From the NCBI GenBank assembly GCA_016743235.1, contig VRZD01000006.1, positions 62,001-126,000 on the forward strand: 64,000 nt of DNA, read 5' to 3'. Shown here one piece after another: positions 41,630-50,020 of the stretch. The notes under the pieces were generated by a model that searched no databases, had not been told where the DNA came from, and was given only the letters and a program-made list of their open reading frames with translations. Origin of the DNA: Pantanalinema sp. GBBB05. GTDB taxonomy: Bacteria; Cyanobacteriota; Cyanobacteriia; Leptolyngbyales; Leptolyngbyaceae. Every line of letters starts with the position of its first letter. The stretch's first letter is position 1. A program made the translations under genes and the position numbers.

Positions 41630-43921
41630 TTACATGGAGATGGTGGACTGATGCTCGACAATTAACTCGATCGTAAAGCACGTTTGTCCAGCTCTACTAC
41701 TGACTTGAATTGACCCATGCAAATGATTGACCAACCGTTGAACCAGTGCCAACCCTAATCCTGTACCCCCTTGTTTCCAGGGATCACCACTGGGAATTCG
41801 GTAAAACTTATCGAAGATCCGGGGAAGTTCATGCTCGGGGATTTCTACGCCAGAATTACTGACACTAATTTGTAGGTGATGAGCTTGCATCTGAGCCGCG
41901 ATCGTAATCGTGCCACCGGGAGGACTATATTTACAGGCATTGGTTAATAATTCTGTTATGACTCGTTTCAGGCTGATCAGATCAGAGGTGATTTGCGGCA
42001 AAGCCGGAGGCAAGTTGATCACCAACTGCTGTTGACGCTCTTGAGCCCGCTGTTGATAGAGGTCAGCAATTTCTGTAATCAGTTCTGACGGCTGAATTAG
42101 CTCTTGAGTAGAACGTTGATAACCCGCTTCGAGTCGTTGTAAATCAAGTAAATCATTAATTAAGCCAATTTCCCGTTCACACTCATTCCGGAGAATTTTG
42201 AGATAGGTAAACCCTTTGCTGCAATCACTATTGGTAGAGCCTTGATACCCACATTGATCCCGATTTTCACCCATAAACCGCTCTAGCATTTGAATGGCTA
42301 GCCGCATATTGGAAATGGGCGATCGTAGTTCATGGGATACCGTGCTGAGAAAGTCATCTTTGAGATGATTCAACCGCTCTAACTCAATGACTTGCAATTG
42401 AGCGGTTTGATACAATCGGGCCTGCCGAATCGCGATCGCACATTGGTTAGCGACTTGTTGGACTAATTGAATTTCTAGTTCTGTTAATACACGTTCTGCC
42501 GGACTGATTAACCAGAGATCTCCTGTCGGTTGGTCTCCATTCATAATCGGGCAGGCAAACATTGAGACTCGACCCCGATCTAAACTCGGTTCGATCGAGC
42601 AAAATTGGAAACTTTGTCCTTGTAGGAGTTGTTGATAAATCTCCGGGTAACTCGACATTGCCAAAATTCGACCCTGATAGCCAGGAACTGAGGCGCTATA
42701 TTCCTGCACAACATTAGACAGCTGGTGTTCTAGGTCATATAACGCTAAATTGCAGCAACCCGCATCTAAAGCCCAGACTAATTCTTGCACGGCCGTTTGC
42801 AGAATTTGGCTTTCATCCAAACTATCGCGAACCCGTTCTGTGATCCGCATTAATGTGTCACCAAAATCCAACGATCGCTGAAGGGTAATGGTGCGCTGCC
42901 TGAGTTCAACTGTTCGCTCTTCTAAAATTGTTTCTAAGTCGGCATTAAATTGCTGGACTTGTTGATAAAACTGTGACTGGCGAATCGCGATCGCTAGATG
43001 GGTAGACAGTTGCTGGAGGAGGTTCATTTCCCAAGCTTGCCAAATATGAGGCGTTTGGGAATAATGAGCAATCAGCAATCCCCATAAGCCATCGTCTTGG
43101 AGAATGGGCACAACGATTTTTGATCGTACCCCTAAGCTTTGGAGATGTTCAGTCAGCGGCAAAAAAGCTACTTCTGACTCAATGTGATTAATGGTGCGAA
43201 TGTGTCCTTGGCTATATGCCTGAAAGTCCTCGTCCGATAGGGTTGCAGCTGGGTAAGACTGTCCCAATATGGAGGCTACTCCGGAAGCAGCAGACTCCAT
43301 AATCACCTGCCCCATGCGGTTATCCTGTAGTCGGTAAATTAACACCCGATCGGACTGGAGCAATTGGCGCATTTCCCAAACGGCAGTTCTGAGAATATCA
43401 TTCAGGTTTAATGATTGCCGAATCCGTTGAGCGATCGTCCAGATCAGGCGTTCTTGTTCATTCCGCTGCTCTAGTTCCAGTGCTGTATGCCTGTTTTGCA
43501 GGAGTTGCCGCACTCGCTGGCGTAATACTGCCCAATGAATTGGCTTCGTAATGTAATCGGTTGCTCCCACGGCAAATGCCCGATCAACAGATTCATCATC
43601 ATCTAATGCTGTAATCAACAAAATAGGAATGCTGGCGCTATTCGGTAATGAGCGAATGCGATCGCAGCAATTAAACCCATCAACGATGGGCATCATGGCA
43701 TCTAGCAAGATAATTTCCGGCTGAAAACGCTGGTAAGCTGTGAGACAATCTTCTCCATTCACAGCTTCAATAACTTGATATCCTTCCTGTTGCATAATTT
43801 GGCTGAGCAACATCCGGGTTGAGCGATCGTCGTCAGCAATCAAGATTAAGGAGCTTTCGGGCGAATTAGCTGCGATCTGATGACTACTGTTTAACATGAT
43901 CTGAGGAGTGCTTGCTGCCAT
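41630..43921 (-). CDS. Receiver-GAF-GAF histidine kinase
   Basis: A 763-residue soluble kinase with an N-terminal receiver (about 23-142; Asp30-Asp32 cluster and phosphoacceptor Asp74 in ILLDAMMP). Two GAF domains follow (about 155-315 and 350-500), then HisKA with His530 in SHELRSPISNMR and an ATPase domain with GGTGLGLALVQRLVNHL. The first GAF resembles phytochrome-type GAFs (VRSKIVVPIL) but has Pro-Leu where a bilin-binding Cys-His would be. The second GAF and kinase core are closely similar to those of the divergently transcribed kinase at 44590. Its receiver would let another kinase gate its activity. Confidence 0.93.
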   Translation of the reverse strand: MAASTPQIMLNSSHQIAANSPESSLILIADDDRSTRMLLSQIMQQEGYQVIEAVNGEDCLTAYQRFQPEIILLDAMMPIVDGFNCCDRIRSLPNSASIPILLITALDDDESVDRAFAVGATDYITKPIHWAVLRQRVRQLLQNRHTALELEQRNEQERLIWTIAQRIRQSLNLNDILRTAVWEMRQLLQSDRVLIYRLQDNRMGQVIMESAASGVASILGQSYPAATLSDEDFQAYSQGHIRTINHIESEVAFLPLTEHLQSLGVRSKIVVPILQDDGLWGLLIAHYSQTPHIWQAWEMNLLQQLSTHLAIAIRQSQFYQQVQQFNADLETILEERTVELRQRTITLQRSLDFGDTLMRITERVRDSLDESQILQTAVQELVWALDAGCCNLALYDLEHQLSNVVQEYSASVPGYQGRILAMSSYPEIYQQLLQGQSFQFCSIEPSLDRGRVSMFACPIMNGDQPTGDLWLISPAERVLTELEIQLVQQVANQCAIAIRQARLYQTAQLQVIELERLNHLKDDFLSTVSHELRSPISNMRLAIQMLERFMGENRDQCGYQGSTNSDCSKGFTYLKILRNECEREIGLINDLLDLQRLEAGYQRSTQELIQPSELITEIADLYQQRAQERQQQLVINLPPALPQITSDLISLKRVITELLTNACKYSPPGGTITIAAQMQAHHLQISVSNSGVEIPEHELPRIFDKFYRIPSGDPWKQGGTGLGLALVQRLVNHLHGSIQVSSRAGQTCFTIELIVEHQSTISM

Positions 43922-44589
43922 GATCCGGAGAGTGAACAGGAGAAGTTAATTGCATCTCATAACGGTACGAACTTAGATTAATTTGTACTGAAATCATGAA
44001 TCTGAGCCAAACTAAAAAGGCATGTCTCCTTAACTAACTAGAGTTGAAGATGCTTTGCCATGCTAACGCTTTATCATGGCAAAGCGAAGTTGTATCTACT
44101 ACTGGATCCCTGCAAAGTATGTTACAACTTGTTCGGCTACGCCGCGATTCATATTCAGAGCGGTAGCTATTTAGACCGTTGGTTGCCTAGAAGTCGGCGT
44201 AGGAATGTAGCTAACCTGCATTCGCAGGACGACGATCTCCGCATGAGAATTTTCAATTCTTAGTTTAGAAGGAAAAACCGGGAAATCCTCAAGGAGGTAA
44301 TTTGCCAGCGGTAGAACTTTTACCCCATAAACCAGTAGCATTAACGCCGCTCGATCTGCTTTGGAGTAGTTGCTCGTAACAAATTATACTTTTGTTTGTA
44401 AAAAAACATACTCTAATTCGGTGATCAGTCACAGAGTTGAGAGAATAGAACTAGCTCCCCAGGCATTCCTGGCCAGTGATAGGCAGGATACCATTTCCTT
44501 TGTATAAATTTTATATAGTCATTTCGATCGTAGGGCAGGATGTTTCCTGAATATCACTTAGCTAGAGTCCGTGGGAAGTGGAGGACTGA
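43922..44589. other. Divergent intergenic region, 668 bases
   Basis: Separates two divergently transcribed paralogous kinases. It includes the hairpin at 44052-44085, an AT-rich stretch at about 44500-44522 that could hold the promoter of the plus-strand kinase, and GGAGG before the ATG at 44590. A 67-codon frame at 44060-44263 has no recognisable protein features. No RNA gene could be assigned. Confidence 0.5.
44052..44085. promoter_or_regulatory. Perfect 11-bp inverted repeat of unknown role
   Basis: GCTTTGCCATG and CATGGCAAAGC are separated by 12 bases. It lies 131 bases upstream of the minus-strand kinase start and over 500 bases upstream of the plus-strand one. It could be an operator, the end of a small RNA, or a remnant. 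Confidence 0.4.
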
Positions 44590-47172
44590 ATGATGCTGAA
44601 TCACAACAGCAGCCTCCTAGCAATGGCAAGGTTCTTGCCTAATGGAAATTGTGATCTTGGGAAAGTATCGTTGCTCGGGCTTCATTTTGGTTTTGATACT
44701 CTGATCGCCCTCTCCTGCTTCGTAATGGCGATCGTCTTACTATATATCCGCTGTCGCCAGGACCTCCCCTTTACCTGGATTTTCCTCTTACTCGGCGTAT
44801 TCTTTGCCACTTTCGGTACTACCCATCTATTAGAAGTATGGACACTTTGGGATCCTACCGATTGGCTGTCTGGTGTGCTCAAGGCAATCACAGCAGCAGG
44901 TGCAGTTTGTACAGCGATTTTGTTTGTCTGGTTACTGCCTCAGGGTCTGGCATTTCCTAGTCCTAGCCAACTAGACGCTACAAATCGAGAACTGGAACGG
45001 GAAATTCGGGCGCGTAAGCAGGTTGAGGACCAACTGCGGAAAAGCGAAGCGGCTCTAGCCCAGACCCAAGAAATTGCCCACGTGGGTTGTTGGGAATTTG
45101 AGGTGGCAACTCGGAAAATCACTTGGTCCGCTGAAATGTTTCGGATTTTTGGTTTACCTCCAGAACAGCCCGAACCAACGTTTGAACAGCTGAGTAACTT
45201 CGATCATCCGGACGATCGTGAGTACCGCAATCGTATAGCTAGTGCAGGGATAGCTGCCAAGCAAGCCTTTGATTTTCAATCTCGAATTGTTCGTCCGGAT
45301 GGCTCTGTGCGCTACACCTTAGGGCAGGGGCGACCGATTTGTAATGAAGCTGGGGAATTAGTCCGAGTATTTGGGACTGTGCTGGATATTACTGACTTGA
45401 AACAAGCTCAGTTAGAGCTATCTGAAGCCAATGTTGAGTTACAAGCCTTATTTAACGTCATGAACGATACAGTACTCAAACTGGATCGCCAGGGACGTTA
45501 TCTTAAGGTGGTTGCCAATAACCCCGAATTGCTCTGTCATCCCTCTGAGCAGTTAGTGGGCAAGACCATGGCAGATATGCTACCAGCACCAAAAGTGGCT
45601 CAGTTGGTGGGGGTGATTCAGCAAGCTCTGTGTACACGGGCAACAGTTCATGTGGAATACGATTTGGACATTGGCGGACGATCGGTTTGGTTTTCTGCTA
45701 ATGTCTCGCCTTTGTCAGAGGATACCGTTGTCTGGGTAGCCCATGATATTAGCGATCGTAAGCAGGCTGAAGAAGGGCTGCGCCAACAAGCGGCAGCAGA
45801 ACGAGCTATTAATTCCACTCTGGAGCAACAAGTTCGTGAGCGCACGGCTGAATTACAGCAAGCTCTGGAGTTCGAAGCTTTATTAAAACGCATTACTGAT
45901 AAAGTCCGCGATAGTTTAGACGAGCATCAAATTCTGCATACGGCCGTCAATGAGCTGGGGACGGGATTGAAAGTAGAGTGTTGCGACACAGGGATATATG
46001 ACTCGGAATTGACGACCTTTACGGTGGCCCATGAATACAACCTGTCATTACCGTCGATTCAAGGTCAACAATTTAGTCTGGATGATAACCCTTGCCCTGA
46101 GGTCTATGGTCAGTTGTTTCAGGGAATCTATACGCAGTTTTGTTTTATGACTGTGGATCAGGTGCGTTTGCAAGAACGACGTTATGCGATATTAGTTTGT
46201 CCATTGGTAGATGATCAGGGAGTATTAGGAGATTTATGGTTGTTTAAACAGCCTCAACAAAGTTTTAATCATCTAGAGATTCGGCTAGTTCAACAAGTCG
46301 CTAATCAGTGTGCGATCGCGATTCGGCAGGCGCGACTCTATCAAACCGCCCAAACACAGGTAATTGAACTAGAACGATTGAATCACTTAAAAGATGACTT
46401 TCTCAGCACGGTATCCCATGAATTACGGACACCGATTTCTAATGTCAAAATGGCAATTCAAATGTTGGAACTAACGTTGTTCCAGCCTCAAGCGAATAGG
46501 TTCAATCATCACTCTCCTGACAGTGTTCAATCGGAACATAGTTCCGCCGCTTCTACGATTAATTCCCGGCAGTTGCGATCGACCATGAGTTCCGCTAAGG
46601 TCGATCGCTATTTTCAGATTCTGAAAGATGAATGTGAACGGGAAATTAGCTTAATTAACGATTTATTAGATTTAACTCGTCTAGAGTCAGGAGTCGAACC
46701 CTTAACGTTGGTCGATATTGACTTAAAGCATTGGTTAGTTTTGATGGCTCAACCCTTCGAGGGGAGAATCTGTCAACATCAGCAACAGCTAGAAATTAAT
46801 GTTCCCGATGACTTACCTGTGTTAGTCAGCGATCGCACACATCTGGAACGGATTCTGACGGAACTACTCAATAATGCCTGTAAATATACTCCCGCTGGAG
46901 AAACGATTCGGCTGGTTGCGAGCGCGCCATCCCCCACGCTAATGCAACTGCGGGTGAGTAATACTGGAGTGGAAATTCCCGCCAGTGAGTGCGATCGCAT
47001 CTTTGATAAGTTCTACCGAATTCCCAATAATGACCCCTGGAAACATGGGGGTACGGGATTAGGGTTAGCCTTAGTCCGACGGTTAGTAGAACAGTTAAAC
47101 GGATCAATTCAGGTGGAAAGTGCTAACCAGGAGATTAGTTTTGTCATCGAGCTGGTAAACACAATTCAATAG
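44590..47172 (+). CDS. Ethylene-receptor-like histidine kinase lacking the copper Cys
   Basis: An 860-residue kinase. Residues about 34-120 form three helices that align with the ethylene-binding domain of plant ETR1 and cyanobacterial Etr1: D36 matches ETR1 Asp25 and H79 (GTTHLLEVWTL) matches His69. The Cys65 position is Phe75 (TFGTTH) and Tyr32 is Cys43. Two PAS domains follow (about 155-275 and 285-395), then a GAF domain (about 430-590), HisKA with His610 and an ATPase domain with GGTGLGLALVRRLVEQL. The start ATG at 44590 has GGAGG upstream. Loss of Cys65 removes copper binding in ETR1, so ethylene sensing is doubtful and the ligand is open. Confidence 0.93.
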   Translation: MMLNHNSSLLAMARFLPNGNCDLGKVSLLGLHFGFDTLIALSCFVMAIVLLYIRCRQDLPFTWIFLLLGVFFATFGTTHLLEVWTLWDPTDWLSGVLKAITAAGAVCTAILFVWLLPQGLAFPSPSQLDATNRELEREIRARKQVEDQLRKSEAALAQTQEIAHVGCWEFEVATRKITWSAEMFRIFGLPPEQPEPTFEQLSNFDHPDDREYRNRIASAGIAAKQAFDFQSRIVRPDGSVRYTLGQGRPICNEAGELVRVFGTVLDITDLKQAQLELSEANVELQALFNVMNDTVLKLDRQGRYLKVVANNPELLCHPSEQLVGKTMADMLPAPKVAQLVGVIQQALCTRATVHVEYDLDIGGRSVWFSANVSPLSEDTVVWVAHDISDRKQAEEGLRQQAAAERAINSTLEQQVRERTAELQQALEFEALLKRITDKVRDSLDEHQILHTAVNELGTGLKVECCDTGIYDSELTTFTVAHEYNLSLPSIQGQQFSLDDNPCPEVYGQLFQGIYTQFCFMTVDQVRLQERRYAILVCPLVDDQGVLGDLWLFKQPQQSFNHLEIRLVQQVANQCAIAIRQARLYQTAQTQVIELERLNHLKDDFLSTVSHELRTPISNVKMAIQMLELTLFQPQANRFNHHSPDSVQSEHSSAASTINSRQLRSTMSSAKVDRYFQILKDECEREISLINDLLDLTRLESGVEPLTLVDIDLKHWLVLMAQPFEGRICQHQQQLEINVPDDLPVLVSDRTHLERILTELLNNACKYTPAGETIRLVASAPSPTLMQLRVSNTGVEIPASECDRIFDKFYRIPNNDPWKHGGTGLGLALVRRLVEQLNGSIQVESANQEISFVIELVNTIQ

Positions 47173-47321
47173 AATCATTGCGCTCCTGCAACATACCCCC
47201 CAAAGCGGGCAACAGCGATGTAGAGTCGATTTATCTAGAGCTACTCATGGCTGGAATACCTTAGAGGAAGTCTGATCCTGACTAAGGTTTCGCTTGTTCG
47301 CTGAGAAGTTAGGAGTTGGTT

Positions 47322-48647
47322 ATGAAGAAAGTCTTTGTCCTGGATACCAATGTGTTGTTGCATGATCCTACAGCGATACTTCGGTTTAAGGACAATGATG
47401 TGGTGTTGCCGATTACAGTGATCGAGGAGTTGGATCGGTTTAAAAAACAACCTGAAGTTACCGGACGCAACGCCCGTCAAGTTTCCCGGAGTTTAGATAC
47501 TCTCCGTCAACAAGGCAGCTTAACTGTAGGAATTGGCTTGAAGTCGGGTGGTATGTTGCGGGTGGCGCTCTGTCATCGGGAAACGCTGGAAGAATTGCCA
47601 ACCGAATTAGAGGGCGATCGGGGGGATAATGCGATTCTGGCGTTAGCGTTGGAATTGAAACGTCAGTGTGACTGTCCGGTTGTTGTCGTTAGTAAAGACA
47701 CCAATCTGCGGATTAAAGCTGATGCTTTAGAACTCGCTGCCGAAGATTATGAAACCGATAAAGTTGATGTTGATGAGTTATATACCGGTACGGCTGAGGT
47801 GCTGGTGGATACTGTTGCGATCGAGCAATTCTATCAACAAGGTTGTTTAACCCTGGACGGTGAATTCTTTCCGAATGAGGCTTTGACGCTAGTAGATGCG
47901 GCAAATCCTGCCCATACTGCCTTGGGAATTGTAGATGCCGCTAGCCAACAAATCGTCCCCTTGTTTAAGCTACCCCATAATGGGGTATCGCGAATTCATG
48001 CCCGCAACCGGGAACAGAAATTTGCCTTTGAGTTGTTGCTACGAGATTCCGTGCAACTCGTAACCCTTGTGGGTCGAGCCGGGACAGGTAAAACATTATT
48101 GGCGATCGCAACTGGATTACATAAAGTTGCCGATGAGCGGCTCTATAGTCGGCTATTAATCTCCCGTCCAGTCGTGCCCATGGGTCGAGATTTAGGGTTC
48201 TTACCAGGCGATATCAATGAAAAGCTAACTCCCTGGATGCAACCCCTCTACGACAACTTCGATCTGATTTTGGGCACCCAGGATCGCTCTGACAAACCCA
48301 GCTATCGGCGACGCGGATACGAGGAATTAATGGAACATGGCTTAATCCAAATCGAGCCGTTGACCTATATTCGTGGACGCACGATTCCCAAGCAATTTCT
48401 GATTGTAGATGAAGCCCAAAATCTCACGCCACATGAAGTCAAGACGATTCTGACTCGGGCTGGAGAAGGTACTAAGATCGTTTTAACTGGTGATTTGGAT
48501 CAAATTGATAATCCCTATGTAGACGCTGCCAGTAACGGCTTAACCTATGTGGTGGAGCGGTTTAAGCAAGAACCCCTTGCCGGACATATTACCTTAGTCA
48601 AAGGTGAGCGATCGCCCTTAGCAGAACGGGCGGCTTTGCTGTTGTAA
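47322..48647 (+). CDS. PIN-PhoH fusion ATPase (PhoH2/YlaK type)
   Basis: A 441-residue protein. The ATG at 47322 has AGGAG six bases upstream, better than the TTG at 47316. The N-terminal PIN domain (about 1-140) has Asp in FVLDTNVLLHD, IEELDRF, NAILAL and VSKDTNLR, the acidic set that binds metal in PIN ribonucleases. The C-terminal PhoH ATPase (about 220-435) has Walker A GRAGTGKT and Walker B FLIVDEAQNLTPHEVK. PhoH2 proteins studied in mycobacteria unwind and cut RNA. No partner antitoxin is seen upstream. Confidence 0.94.
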   Translation: MKKVFVLDTNVLLHDPTAILRFKDNDVVLPITVIEELDRFKKQPEVTGRNARQVSRSLDTLRQQGSLTVGIGLKSGGMLRVALCHRETLEELPTELEGDRGDNAILALALELKRQCDCPVVVVSKDTNLRIKADALELAAEDYETDKVDVDELYTGTAEVLVDTVAIEQFYQQGCLTLDGEFFPNEALTLVDAANPAHTALGIVDAASQQIVPLFKLPHNGVSRIHARNREQKFAFELLLRDSVQLVTLVGRAGTGKTLLAIATGLHKVADERLYSRLLISRPVVPMGRDLGFLPGDINEKLTPWMQPLYDNFDLILGTQDRSDKPSYRRRGYEELMEHGLIQIEPLTYIRGRTIPKQFLIVDEAQNLTPHEVKTILTRAGEGTKIVLTGDLDQIDNPYVDAASNGLTYVVERFKQEPLAGHITLVKGERSPLAERAALLL

Positions 48648-48699
48648 TAGCAATTGTCATTGGTCACCTCAAAATCGTATGCATTGATTGTGATTGACT

Positions 48700-49452
48700 A
48701 TGAGTATCCATCCCGATATCGCTACCCTCACTGATCTAACAGCCTCAGCCAATCAAGCCGTGAGTGTGACGAATCAAGATGCGGTGTTTCAAGTGCTTCA
48801 AGACTCGGTGCTGCGGCTGTGGGATGTGGTGAATCAGTTGTCTAGTGTGCAACCTCCCAAACGCGATCGCTATCGAGTCAGCATTTTTGGTTCCGCTCGC
48901 TTATTACCGGATACACCGCTGTATTTGGGAGTGCAGCAGTTAGCCAGCGAATTGACCCTAATGGGCTGCGATATTGTCACCGGAGGCGGACCCGGACTGA
49001 TGCAAGCCGCCAACGAAGGTAGTGTGATGGCAGATCCCGCCGATCGCACTAAATCCATTGGCATTCGAGTTAATTTAGATTTTGAACAGGAAACCAATCC
49101 GTTTGTCGAAGAGGTCTACTTTCATCGATCGTTTTTCTCCCGGTTGCATCACTTTGTGCTGTTATCAGATGCGTTTGTGGTCGTTCCGGGTGGCTTAGGC
49201 ACAACGCTGGAAGCCATGATGGTCTGGCAGTTATTACAAGTTCGGCAACTGCACAATACTCCCTTTCTTTTGATTGGTGAGATGTGGGCAGATCTGGTGC
49301 TGTGGGCAAAGCAGTATATGTTGAGTACAGAAGTGCCCTTAATCAGTCCAAATGATTTACTGATTCCAGAGTGTATGGATACCTTTGAAGCCGCGATCGC
49401 TCGCTTACAAACCGCTCATGCCCAATGGTTAGCTGCTACAGAAACAAGTTAA
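48700..49452 (+). CDS. LOG family protein (TIGR00730-type)
   Basis: A 250-residue Rossmann-like protein of the lysine-decarboxylase-like/LOG group. It has YRVSIFGSARL near 64, DIVTGGGPGLMQAANEGS near 90-108, and the PGGLGTTLE motif that defines LOG phosphoribohydrolases. In plants LOG releases active cytokinin from the riboside monophosphate; the bacterial role is nucleotide hydrolysis with uncertain substrate. The ATG at 48700 is used; an in-frame TTG lies two codons earlier. Confidence 0.9.
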   Translation: MSIHPDIATLTDLTASANQAVSVTNQDAVFQVLQDSVLRLWDVVNQLSSVQPPKRDRYRVSIFGSARLLPDTPLYLGVQQLASELTLMGCDIVTGGGPGLMQAANEGSVMADPADRTKSIGIRVNLDFEQETNPFVEEVYFHRSFFSRLHHFVLLSDAFVVVPGGLGTTLEAMMVWQLLQVRQLHNTPFLLIGEMWADLVLWAKQYMLSTEVPLISPNDLLIPECMDTFEAAIARLQTAHAQWLAATETS

Positions 49453-49506
49453 TTCACTCAGTTCAATATCGAACTCGTTTAACTCTATCTAAGGAGGGCA
49501 TAGTCC

Positions 49507-49962
49507 ATGATCAGTCATCACTACGAGACAAAAATCATTACTCTATGGTCAACTTTTTTATTGGGAACTTTGTTTCATACCCAATTAGGATTGATGCCAT
49601 TATTTCACGGTATCGGTGTCGCCAGAGCTGATGTCCATGACACAGCTGCCAATGTGGCGATCGTATTGTGGTTAATGCTGGCGTTTTTTACGCTACCAAT
49701 GGTCGCCATGATTGCCACCACATTTACTCAATCTAGACGCTATCGCACGATACACTTGGGGATGACGGTAGTGTACTCCGTGATGAATCTGCTTCATCTG
49801 ATTGCTGACTTGGTTGTTACCCCGATCGTCTGGTCACAAATTACTTTAATGACAATTTTGTTTGTGATTGGTCTACTTCTTAACTTAGTGGCTTTTCAAT
49901 GGCTGCAATCTGGTAAACAATCGCGATCGCCCCATTTGCCAGAACCGCTGACGCACTCCTAA
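49507..49962 (+). CDS. Four-helix membrane protein, unknown function
   Basis: A 151-residue protein with AAGGAGG well placed before the ATG. Four hydrophobic segments lie at about 12-32, 46-70, 82-102 and 112-132. Histidines occur in helix 1 (LFHTQLGLMPLFHG) and helix 3 (NLLHLIADL), positions that could hold a metal or heme, but no family is recognised. A terminator follows within ten bases. Confidence 0.8.
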   Translation: MISHHYETKIITLWSTFLLGTLFHTQLGLMPLFHGIGVARADVHDTAANVAIVLWLMLAFFTLPMVAMIATTFTQSRRYRTIHLGMTVVYSVMNLLHLIADLVVTPIVWSQITLMTILFVIGLLLNLVAFQWLQSGKQSRSPHLPEPLTHS

Positions 49963-49971
49963 TACAGTAAA

Positions 49972-49991
49972 GGGTGAGCAAATGCTCACCC
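49972..49991. terminator. Hairpin between convergent genes
   Basis: GGGTGAGC and GCTCACCC form an 8-bp stem with a four-base loop. On the minus strand it is followed by TTTACTG, so it best serves the acetolactate synthase gene, and it may end both transcripts. Confidence 0.7.
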
Positions 49992-50020
49992 CATGAACCA
50001 CTAGAATTGAAACTCAAGGT

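Noticed and set aside
44060..44263. 67-codon frame in the divergent intergenic region
   Set aside because: It starts inside an inverted repeat, has no Shine-Dalgarno and has no recognisable pattern.
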